Notes under the pieces: model-generated
The model's input: only the letters and a program-made list of their open reading frames with translations
What the model was told of the DNA's origin: nothing
Database searches by the model: none
Made by a program: the position numbers and the translations under genes
In this document: positions 1 to 5,413 of the stretch, in pieces
How the letters are laid out: each line of letters begins with the position of its first letter
How positions within the stretch are numbered: position 1 is the stretch's first letter
NCBI GenBank assembly: GCA_002877875.1
Contig: PNIE01000009.1
Location: 1-11,634, forward strand
DNA: 11,634 bases
Direction: 5' to 3'
From: Caldimicrobium thiodismutans
Lineage (GTDB): Bacteria > Desulfobacterota > Thermodesulfobacteria > Thermodesulfobacteriales > Thermodesulfobacteriaceae

Positions 1-231
1 GGTTATTTAAGCAAGGTTTTTCACCTTATAGCCCACTTTCTTGACGGATTCTTTGGAATAGATTCTTATTTTTATAACCTTCTTGAAGATTCCCACTGGA
101 TAAGCCAACCTCTCTTAAAAAAAATAAAAAAGGAGCCTCAGAGGTTTTATTTAATAGAAGTAATAGCCTTTTTAGAAAAACCCATTTCTATGTTTGAGAT
201 CTTAACTCCTAAGAGATTTCTTTTGAAATAA
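1..231 (+). CDS. 3' end of an unrecognised protein gene (partial)
   Basis: Reading from base 1 in frame 1, the window is open for 76 codons to a TAA at 229-231; the start lies outside the window. The visible C-terminus begins GYLSKVFHLIAHFLDGFFG and is hydrophobic and aromatic for about 30 residues (possibly an amphipathic or membrane-associated segment), then turns Lys-rich and ends in TPKRFLLK. I do not recognise the family and assign no function. The gene converges on the minus-strand selenoprotein candidate: the last 23 bp (209-231) are shared by both coding regions if the TGA of that gene is read through. Coding is supported by the uninterrupted frame and codon style like the neighbours, including AGG/AGA Arg. 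It could instead be a chance open frame, but 76 codons without a stop in such A+T-rich DNA makes this less likely. Confidence 0.65.
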   Translation, partial: GYLSKVFHLIAHFLDGFFGIDSYFYNLLEDSHWISQPLLKKIKKEPQRFYLIEVIAFLEKPISMFEILTPKRFLLK

Positions 232-535
232 TCTCCTTTAGTTTTTGGCGGATAATGCCTACAGAAGGGTAAGGAAGAAGACGCCCGGTCTCATCCACAA
301 AAAGTCTTCAAGTAAAGCCTCCCTGGGGAAGAGGTTGAATTTCCTCTCCATTAATTCTAACAGTAGGAGAACCCTTAAGCCCCAATTTTTTTGCTTCCTC
401 AGGTCTTAATCTTTGGAAAACTACCTCTGCAGAGATTCCCTCAAGTGAAAGGGCCTTCTCGATGTTTTCTCTTAATTGGGGCTCACTGCTACAAGTAAGA
501 CTCATAAACACTTCAATTTTAATTGGTTTTGCCAT
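209..535 (-). CDS. Probable selenoprotein: small thioredoxin-like redox protein with in-frame TGA (Sec76)
   Basis: Starting at ATG 535, the frame runs 75 codons to TGA at 308-310, then continues without another stop for 32 codons (RLFVDETGRLLPYPS, then a Lys/Ile-rich helix) to TAG at 209-211, giving 108 residues if TGA is selenocysteine. Seen in the product: an N-terminal beta strand followed by TCSSEP with a single Cys at 15, a helix, a second strand, then GLKGSPT with the probable cis-proline Pro57, a beta hairpin (VRINGEEI), and U76 in GGFT-U-RLF. This is thioredoxin-fold architecture. From memory, related small thioredoxin-like proteins (often labelled alkylmercury-lyase-like or (seleno)protein) carry Cys followed by Arg at this place, so Cys15 and Sec76 may form the redox pair; the substrate is unknown. 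Sequence GAGGAGGT lies 11 bases upstream of the ATG inside alaS, and the gene overlaps the alaS end by 17 bp, suggesting coupled translation. If the TGA were a plain stop, the protein would lose its last strand and helix. Selenocysteine incorporation is inferred. Confidence 0.8.
273..310 (-). promoter_or_regulatory. Candidate bacterial SECIS hairpin just after the UGA
   Basis: In the RNA of the minus strand, bases 296-288 pair with 282-273. Three pairs (GGA with UCC) are followed by a U-U mismatch (293/276), then GA/UC, a bulged U at 279, then GAC/GUC closing a five-base loop CGGGC (287-283). The loop starts 20 bases after the UGA and has G as its second base. Published descriptions of bacterial SECIS elements ask for a loop about 16-37 bases after UGA, with a G among the first two loop bases, and often a bulged U in the stem, so the fit is good. 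An alternative stem, GAAGAC (309-304) with GUCUUC (282-277), would compete with it. No U-run follows, so it does not look like a terminator. Folding was done by eye. Confidence 0.6.
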
Positions 536-3125
536 AGCAGATTATTACCTCCTCAAGTTTTTTTCTTATCTCCTCAAGGGAAACTTTCTTTTTAAAGCTT
601 CCCTGGGCAAGCTCAGCTCTACCTCCACCCTTTAGATCAAGCTCTCTCTGAAGAGCCTTAAAAATTTCTCCAGCTTGAATCTTTTGAGCAAGATCCTTTG
701 TTATCATACATACTGCAAGATTATCCTCTTCCCTTTCCCCTATTAAAAAAAAGATTCCAGAACCTATTTTATTTTTAAAAAAATCTCCCATTTCCCGCAA
801 TTCCTCCATTTTTTCAGTTTGAATTTTGGTCACAAGGATTTTAATACCATTGACCTCACAAACTTCTTTAAGTTTGGCCTCAAGCTCACTCTTAATATCT
901 CTTGACTTTAGCGTCTTAATTTCTCTTTGAAGTTTGGCTACCTCAGAAAGCAAAGCCTCAACTCGCCTTTCAATCTCCTTGGGAGAGGTCTTAAGTTTCC
1001 CTGATAGGGCTTTAATTTTATCCTCCAGATTAAGTAAGTATTCATAAGCTTTAAGTCCTGCTACAGCCTCAATTCTTCTAATTCCACTGGCTACACTGCT
1101 TTCTGAAAGAATTTTAAAAAGCCCGATCTCCCCTGTGGCTCTAACATGAGTTCCTCCACAGAGTTCACAGGAGATTTCATTAATTCTAACCACCCTTACA
1201 ATATCTCCATACTTTTCCTCAAAAAAAGCAAGAGCCCCAAGGGCTTCAGCCTCTTCCTTCTTTACCCACCTAATCTCCAAGGGATAATTCCTCAAAATCC
1301 AGGAGTTCACCAGCCTTTCTATTTCTTTAATCTCTTCTTCGCTTAAACCCTGGAAATGAGTAAAATCAAAACGCAGTCTTTCTGGCTCAACAAGGGACCC
1401 TGCCTGTCTTACATGATTCCCTAAAACCTTTCTTAAGGCCGCATGAAGTAAATGGGTTGCTGTGTGATGTCTTGCGGTATGGTGTCTTAAATCCTCAAAA
1501 ACCTGGAGTTCAACCTCTTCTCCAACCTCAAACTTCCCTGAAAGGAACTTCACTTTGTGATAAATAACCTCACCTATTTTTTGCACATCAACCACTTCAG
1601 CTTTTCCTTCTTTCCCAAGGATAAGACCTCTGTCTGCAACCTGGCCTCCACCCTCAGGGTAAAAAGGGGTTATATCAGTAATTAAGTAATCTCCAAAAAG
1701 AGAAATAATCTTACCTCTGGTCTTTAACTCCTCATAACCCACAAAGAGAGTTTGTACCCCCTCTTGAACAAGGGCCTTTATCTCTTCAGGTACCTTTTCA
1801 AGGGCCCCTTTCCAAGATTTTCTGCTTTCTTCTCTTGCCTTTTCTCTTAAAGCCTCAAAGCCAGAGAGGTCAAGATCAAACCCAAGAGGCAAAACATAAT
1901 CTCTTACAAGATCATAGGGGAAGCCATAGGTATCATAAAGTTTGAAAAGAAGCTCACCAGGAATAACCTTTTTTCCTTCAACCTTTAACCTTGCAACCTC
2001 TCTTTCAAGAATTTCAAGTCCATAATTCAAGGTCTCTAAGAATCTTTCTTCCTCAATTTTTAAAACCTTACTAACAACCTCTTTCTCTTCTCTTACCTCA
2101 GGATAAATTTCGCCATATTCCATAATTATTGGATCTACTAATTTATAAAGAAAAGGCTCTTTAAGGCCAAGAATTTTTCCAAATCTCTCAGCCCTTCTTA
2201 TAATTCTTCTTAGGACATAACCCCTTCCTTCATTGGAAGGCATAACTCCCTCTGAAATAAGAAAAACACTTGCTCTCACATGGTCAGCTATCACTCTAAA
2301 GGCAATCTCAGTTTCCTTGCTTTCTTTAAAGGCCCTTCCTGTAATCTCTGAAATAGCCTTCATAAGCCCTGCAAAAAGATCAGTATCGTAATTGGTGGGA
2401 ACTCCCTGAACCACAGCAGTTATCCTCTCAAGGCCCATACCTGTATCAATACTTGGTTTAGGAAGGGGTTTTAATGTTCCATCCTGCAATCTCTCATATT
2501 GCATAAAAACAAGGTTCCAGATCTCAAGGTAGCGATCACAATCGCAGCCTGGTTGACAATCAGGCCTTCCGCAGGAAAAGGCCTCCCCCTGGTCAAATAC
2601 GATTTCCGAACAAGGCCCACAAGGACCTGTATCCCCCATCATCCAGAAATTATCCTTTTCTCCAAGACGAAGGATTCTCTCTTCAGGAAGACCTGAGATC
2701 TTTTTCCAAAGCCTGACCGCCTCGTCATCCTCCTTAAACACGGTAACATAAAGTCTCTCTTTGGGTAGAGATAGCTCCTTAGTAACAAATTCCCAGGCAT
2801 AGGCTATAGCCTCTTCCTTAAAATAGTCTCCAAAAGAGAAGTTTCCAAGCATCTCAAAGAAAGTATGATGCCTGGCTGTATATCCCACATTTTCAAGGTC
2901 ATTGTGCTTTCCCCCTGCTCTCATACACTTCTGACAAGATACAGCTCGCTTATAAGGGCGAACCTCCTCACCAAGAAAAATCCTTTTAAACTGAACCATC
3001 CCTGCATTGGTAAAAAGAAGAGTAGGATCATCCTTGGGAATTAAAGGTGAGCTCGGAACAACTTCATGCCCCCTTTCTTTAAAAAATTCAAGAAATTTTT
3101 GCCTAATCTCTCTCCCCTTTAGCAT
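519..3125 (-). CDS. alaS: Alanine--tRNA ligase
   Basis: Cytoplasmic class II synthetase that activates alanine with ATP and charges tRNA-Ala, and hydrolyses mischarged Ser/Gly-tRNA. The 868 residues are near the normal family length. The catalytic core shows LLFTNAGMVQFKRIFLG (about 36-52), the TARHHTFFEMLGNFSFGDYF block (83-102), the Cys-rich CGRPDCQPGCDCDRYLEIWN (185-204) and motif 3 DTGMGLERI (227-235). The editing domain keeps the zinc ligands: HTATH with His554 and His558, and CELCGGTH with Cys656 and His660. The C-terminal part (about 700-868) has a coiled coil and a GGGRAELAQGS segment typical of the DHHA1-type domain. The segment just before the editing motif reads RHHTARHHTATH, a small near-repeat that looks functional. 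AAGGAGAT stands six bases before the ATG and fixes the start. The gene precedes the selenoprotein candidate, overlapping it by 17 bp, and follows a small cryptic ORF. Confidence 0.97.
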   Translation of the reverse strand: MLKGREIRQKFLEFFKERGHEVVPSSPLIPKDDPTLLFTNAGMVQFKRIFLGEEVRPYKRAVSCQKCMRAGGKHNDLENVGYTARHHTFFEMLGNFSFGDYFKEEAIAYAWEFVTKELSLPKERLYVTVFKEDDEAVRLWKKISGLPEERILRLGEKDNFWMMGDTGPCGPCSEIVFDQGEAFSCGRPDCQPGCDCDRYLEIWNLVFMQYERLQDGTLKPLPKPSIDTGMGLERITAVVQGVPTNYDTDLFAGLMKAISEITGRAFKESKETEIAFRVIADHVRASVFLISEGVMPSNEGRGYVLRRIIRRAERFGKILGLKEPFLYKLVDPIIMEYGEIYPEVREEKEVVSKVLKIEEERFLETLNYGLEILEREVARLKVEGKKVIPGELLFKLYDTYGFPYDLVRDYVLPLGFDLDLSGFEALREKAREESRKSWKGALEKVPEEIKALVQEGVQTLFVGYEELKTRGKIISLFGDYLITDITPFYPEGGGQVADRGLILGKEGKAEVVDVQKIGEVIYHKVKFLSGKFEVGEEVELQVFEDLRHHTARHHTATHLLHAALRKVLGNHVRQAGSLVEPERLRFDFTHFQGLSEEEIKEIERLVNSWILRNYPLEIRWVKKEEAEALGALAFFEEKYGDIVRVVRINEISCELCGGTHVRATGEIGLFKILSESSVASGIRRIEAVAGLKAYEYLLNLEDKIKALSGKLKTSPKEIERRVEALLSEVAKLQREIKTLKSRDIKSELEAKLKEVCEVNGIKILVTKIQTEKMEELREMGDFFKNKIGSGIFFLIGEREEDNLAVCMITKDLAQKIQAGEIFKALQRELDLKGGGRAELAQGSFKKKVSLEEIRKKLEEVIICYGKTN

Positions 3126-3164
3126 CTCTATCTCCTTGAACTAAAGTCCAAATTGTAAATTGAA

Positions 3165-3193
3165 AATTTAACTTTTATTAATTGATTTTTCAA
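3165..3193 (-). promoter_or_regulatory. Candidate sigma-70-type promoter for alaS
   Basis: On the minus strand TTGAAA (3193-3188) and TAAATT (3170-3165) are separated by 17 bases, about 40 bases upstream of the alaS start. Spacing is ideal and the hexamers match 5/6 and 4/6 of the bacterial consensus. The site lies at the very end of the small cryptic ORF upstream, so alaS may have its own promoter even if it is also co-transcribed with that ORF. In A+T-rich DNA such matches arise easily. Confidence 0.35.
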
Positions 3194-3343
3194 GTTTTTG
3201 TATCGCTCTATCTCTCTTGAGATCTAAAGATATTTTCTTAAATCCCACTCTTTCTGCTTCTTAGCAAATTTTGGTTTAATGTAAGGAGAAACTTTCCTAT
3301 TTTTGTTCTCTTTAAAGTTTGGAAATTTATGCACCCTTGTCAC
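3168..3343 (-). pseudogene. Possible small basic-protein gene upstream of alaS, apparently split by a one-base frameshift
   Basis: On the alaS strand a GTG at 3343 has GGGAG six bases upstream and opens a 39-codon frame to TAG at 3224-3226. Its product begins MTRVHKFPNFKENKNRKVSP, continues YIKPKFAKKQKEW and is strongly basic. Near the end of this frame an overlapping frame displaced by one base runs on as VGFKKISLDLKRDRAIQKLE, ending KSINKS at TAA 3168-3170, with an amphipathic-helix pattern. Adding one base near 3245-3250 would join the two into roughly 58 residues. The stretch is purine-rich on this strand, as coding strands here are. I do not recognise a family. Options: a small gene broken by a real or sequencing indel, an intact 39-residue gene, or no gene. 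No classical slippery heptamer is visible at the junction, so programmed shifting is not favoured. If real, it lies 42 bp before alaS and may share its transcript. Confidence 0.35.
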
Positions 3344-3349
3344 CTAAAA

Positions 3350-3357
3350 CTCCCTTT
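3350..3357 (-). promoter_or_regulatory. Ribosome binding site for the small cryptic ORF
   Basis: On the minus strand AAAGGGAG ends six bases before the GTG at 3343-3341. It is the main reason for choosing this GTG as the start rather than the next in-frame GTG three codons later. Confidence 0.3.
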
Positions 3358-3393
3358 AAGAGGGCTCTTAAGAAAGGATCTACCAAAAATTTC

Positions 3394-3421
3394 TTCAAAA
3401 GCCCCAAATTAGTGATATATT
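3394..3421 (+). promoter_or_regulatory. Weak candidate promoter for ndk-thiL
   Basis: TTCAAA (3394-3399) and TATATT (3416-3421) are separated by 16 bases, about 28 bases before the ndk start. The spacing and position are plausible and the hexamers are moderate matches. It sits in the short divergent gap between ndk and the minus-strand genes. A palindrome TTAAGAG-GG-CTCTTAA lies just upstream (3356-3371) and could be an operator; both assignments are tentative. Confidence 0.3.
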
Positions 3422-3449
3422 TAAGAAAAATTTTTTAGGAGGAGAAGTC

Positions 3450-3872
3450 ATGGAAAGGACCCTTGTTATGATTAAGCCAGATGGGGTTGAAAGAAACCTT
3501 ATTGGAAAGGTAATAAGTATTTTTGAAGAAAAAGGCTTAAAAGTTGTTGCTTTAAAGAAAGTGAGGCTTTCTAAAGAGCAGGCCAAGGCCTTTTACATTG
3601 TCCATAAAGAGAGACCTTTTTATGAAGATCTTACCAACTATATGAGTTCAGGCCCAGTAGTTGCGATGGTTCTTGAGGGAGAAAATGCTATAAAGAGAGT
3701 TAGAGAAATTATGGGAGCAACAGATCCTAAGGAGGCCGCCGAAGGAACGATAAGAAAGCTCTTTGCCCTTGATAAAGAAAAAAATACCGTCCACGGGTCT
3801 GATAGCCCAGAATCTGCTGCTAAGGAAATTGCCTTCTTTTTCAGTGAATATGAATTGATGAGTGCCCTTTAA
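3450..3872 (+). CDS. ndk: Nucleoside-diphosphate kinase
   Basis: Cytoplasmic enzyme that moves the gamma-phosphate of ATP to other (d)NDPs through a phospho-histidine, balancing triphosphate pools for nucleic acid synthesis. The 140 residues match the usual bacterial length. Seen: the N-terminal RTLVMIKPDGVERNLIG (3-19) with Lys9, the nucleotide-binding middle part ending GTIRKLFA, and the signature NTVHGSDSPESA (112-123) holding the catalytic His115. AGGAGGAG stands five bases before the ATG and supports the start. The TAA stop shares its last A with the ATG of thiL, so the two genes form an operon with coupled translation. Nothing is missing or odd in the protein. Confidence 0.97.
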   Translation: MERTLVMIKPDGVERNLIGKVISIFEEKGLKVVALKKVRLSKEQAKAFYIVHKERPFYEDLTNYMSSGPVVAMVLEGENAIKRVREIMGATDPKEAAEGTIRKLFALDKEKNTVHGSDSPESAAKEIAFFFSEYELMSAL

Positions 3873-4810
3873 TGAATGAAAGGGAGTGGCTTGAATATTT
3901 AAAAAAATATCTTTATGAAAAACTGCCAGTTATTGCCACTTATAATGAGGATGCCACTGTAATCGAAATTAAAGAAAATCATTATCTCCTTTTAACCACA
4001 GACACCTTAGTTGAAGGTATCCATTTTGATTTGGCCTATTTTGATTTTTACTCTCTTGGAGTAAAACTTGCAGCTTCTAATTTAAGTGATATCGCTGCTA
4101 TGGGTGGATGGCCTAAATGGGCCCTCTTAACTCTTGGCTCCCCCAAACCTATCGATCCCTCTTTTATTGATCCCTTTATGGAAGGACTTGTCTCAACTCT
4201 TGAAAAATATTCTGCCTATTTAACTGGGGGAGACACTGTCAGAAGCCCCTTTTTCTTTTTTTCTCTCACTCTTGTGGGAGAAACAGAAAAGCCCCTTCTC
4301 CGAAAGGGTGCCAAAAAAGGAGACTATCTCTTTGTATCACGAGCCCTTGGGGGAAGCTCTGCCTTCTTAAGATGGATTAAGGAAAAACCCTTAGACCAAA
4401 TACCAGAGAATTTTAAAAAAGCCCATCTAAGGCCTGAGCCCGAGATTGAATTAGGCCTATTCCTTAGAAATATAGCTAGCTCTGCTATTGATATCTCAGA
4501 CGGACTCCTCCTTGATCTCTCAAGGCTCTGTATAGCTTCACAAGTCTCTGCAGAAATTGAAGAGGAAAAAATACCCCTTGAAGAAGGAGCTACTCTTGAA
4601 GAGGCTCTATCAGGAGGCGAAGACTATGCCCTTTTATTTACTATCCCCGAAAAAAATCTTCCCTATTTAACCAAGATAAATAAAAAAATATTTTACCTTG
4701 GAAGAATTATCGAAGGGGTTGGAGAAATTCTTTTCTTAACTAAAAAGGGGGAGAGAAAAAGCCTCCCCCCCAAAGGATTTGATCATTTTACTTTTCTACT
4801 TCAATCTTAA
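3872..4810 (+). CDS. thiL: Thiamine-monophosphate kinase
   Basis: Phosphorylates thiamine monophosphate with ATP to thiamine diphosphate, the last step in making this cofactor. The 312 residues belong to the PurM/SelD-like ATP-binding superfamily. Seen: NEDATV (25-30), where most relatives have GDDAA; TTDTLVEGIHFD (42-53); NLSDIAAMGG (70-79); TGGDTV (118-123) for Mg-ATP binding; AIDISDGLLLDLSRL (205-219); SGGEDYALLF (247-256); and GFDHF near the end. The motif set identifies ThiL rather than SelD or PurM, since the SelD N-terminal catalytic Cys/Sec loop is absent. The start overlaps the ndk stop by one base (TAATG), with no separate ribosome site needed. The last 23 bp overlap the hsp20 end on the other strand, and codons 291-302 contain the hsp20 terminator, so the Lys-Pro-rich tail is coded by constrained DNA. 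Confidence 0.95.
   Translation: MNEREWLEYLKKYLYEKLPVIATYNEDATVIEIKENHYLLLTTDTLVEGIHFDLAYFDFYSLGVKLAASNLSDIAAMGGWPKWALLTLGSPKPIDPSFIDPFMEGLVSTLEKYSAYLTGGDTVRSPFFFFSLTLVGETEKPLLRKGAKKGDYLFVSRALGGSSAFLRWIKEKPLDQIPENFKKAHLRPEPEIELGLFLRNIASSAIDISDGLLLDLSRLCIASQVSAEIEEEKIPLEEGATLEEALSGGEDYALLFTIPEKNLPYLTKINKKIFYLGRIIEGVGEILFLTKKGERKSLPPKGFDHFTFLLQS
4742..4769 (-). terminator. Intrinsic terminator of hsp20, embedded in thiL
   Basis: On the minus strand GGGGGAG (4769-4763) pairs perfectly with CTCCCCC (4753-4747) around a nine-base loop, followed at once by TTTTT (4746-4742). This starts 18 bases past the hsp20 stop. A GC-rich seven-pair stem with a T-run is the classic intrinsic terminator form. 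On the plus strand the stem is not followed by a T-run, so it points to hsp20 and should not stop thiL transcription. The same bases encode ThiL residues about 291-300. Confidence 0.75.
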
Positions 4811-5234
4811 TGACTTTTTTCTGAGCCTCTTCTTTCTTCGGTAAGATTACCTTTAACACACCGTCTTTATAAGTAGCCTTCACCTTTTCTACATCTACTT
4901 CACTGGGAAGCTGAATTGCTCTCATAAAACTTCCGTAATATCTTTCCACTCTGTAATAATTTTCTTTTTTCTCTTCTTCTTCTCTTTTCTTTTCACCTTT
5001 AATAGTCAACACATTATCCACAATATTAATTTCAATATCATCAGGCTTAACACCCGGTAAATCAGCTTTTACAATCACCTCTTTATCAGTTTCCGAAACA
5101 TCTACAGCAGGTACCCATTCAAATGACTCCCATCTTTCAGGAAATGAACTTTTTGTGCCAAAAAATTCCTGAAATATACGATCCATTTCTCTCCTTAATT
5201 CTTGAAATGGACGCCAAATGGTTAATTCTGCCAT
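4788..5234 (-). CDS. Small heat shock protein, Hsp20/alpha-crystallin family
   Basis: ATP-independent holdase that binds unfolding proteins and keeps them ready for refolding by DnaK and ClpB. The 148 residues have the family plan: an N-terminal arm with IWRPFQELRREMDRIFQEFF (6-25), an alpha-crystallin domain from about 42 to 133 starting WVPAVDVSETDKEVIVKADL and closing with the GVL motif (125-127), and a tail with the I-x-I oligomer-anchoring motif (Ile142, Ile144). A 20-codon upstream extension to 5294 exists but is rejected: AAAGGAGGTG stands six bases before the ATG at 5234, and MAELTIWRPF is a typical start for the family. The gene diverges from clpB and converges with thiL (23 bp overlap), ending in an intrinsic terminator inside thiL. 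Confidence 0.95.
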   Translation of the reverse strand: MAELTIWRPFQELRREMDRIFQEFFGTKSSFPERWESFEWVPAVDVSETDKEVIVKADLPGVKPDDIEINIVDNVLTIKGEKKREEEEKKENYYRVERYYGSFMRAIQLPSEVDVEKVKATYKDGVLKVILPKKEEAQKKVIKIEVEK

Positions 5235-5240
5235 ATCTAT

Positions 5241-5250
5241 CACCTCCTTT
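5241..5250 (-). promoter_or_regulatory. Ribosome binding site that fixes the hsp20 start
   Basis: On the minus strand AAAGGAGGTG lies six bases before the ATG at 5234. It complements the 16S rRNA 3' end strongly. The in-frame ATG at 5294 has no comparable site, so the shorter protein is preferred. Confidence 0.8.
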
Positions 5251-5276
5251 TTAAATTTTGTTTTTTTAAACTTGCT

Positions 5277-5305
5277 AATACAAAAATTAAACATTGTCTT
5301 TTCAA
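5277..5305 (-). promoter_or_regulatory. Candidate promoter for hsp20
   Basis: On the minus strand TTGAAA (5305-5300) and TGTATT (5282-5277) are separated by 17 bases, about 43 bases before the hsp20 start. A further CTTGAA lies just upstream (5313-5308), resembling the -35 of sigma-32-type promoters, but no CCCCAT-like -10 follows. Vegetative versus heat-shock sigma use cannot be decided from sequence. Confidence 0.4.
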
Positions 5306-5348
5306 ATTCAAGAGCTCATTTGACATACTTAATTTTTAAATACATCCC

Positions 5349-5377
5349 TTGAAATTTATTTTTTTTAAAATTATCTT
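5349..5377 (+). promoter_or_regulatory. Candidate promoter for clpB-fmt
   Basis: TTGAAA (5349-5354) and TATCTT (5372-5377) are separated by 17 bases, about 37 bases before the clpB start. The -35 is preceded by CCC, so CCCTTGAA is visible, identical to the extended -35 known for sigma-32 promoters of proteobacteria, but the -10 is of the ordinary sigma-70 kind. A second -35-like TTGACA at 5320-5325 lacks a well-spaced -10. No CIRCE inverted repeat (TTAGCACTC type) is present in the shared 179-bp gap. Confidence 0.45.
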
Positions 5378-5413
5378 TACTTTTAAAACTACCTAAAGCT
5401 ATGGGAGGTTAAG

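Noticed and set aside
113..140. Minus-strand T-rich run after the selenoprotein gene as a terminator
   Set aside because: The bases before the T-run (CCTCTGAGG) can form only about three pairs, so there is no real stem.
273..296. The hairpin after the TGA as an intrinsic terminator
   Set aside because: No T-run follows the stem on either strand.
308..310. TGA taken as a normal stop giving a 75-residue protein
   Set aside because: The frame continues with 32 protein-like codons, the thioredoxin-like fold would be cut short, and a SECIS-like hairpin follows at the right distance.
1146..1346. Plus-strand open frame inside alaS
   Set aside because: It is antisense to a well-conserved part of AlaS, with no ribosome site or recognisable product; the same applies to open frames antisense to clpB, ndk and secDF.
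3329..3412. 27-codon plus-strand ORF before ndk (MHPCHLKLPL...)
   Set aside because: It has no convincing ribosome site, is very short, and lies opposite the better-supported minus-strand cryptic ORF.
5235..5294. A 20-codon longer start for hsp20
   Set aside because: The extension (MFNFCISKFK...) covers the promoter and ribosome site, while the ATG at 5234 has a near-perfect AAAGGAGGTG at ideal spacing.
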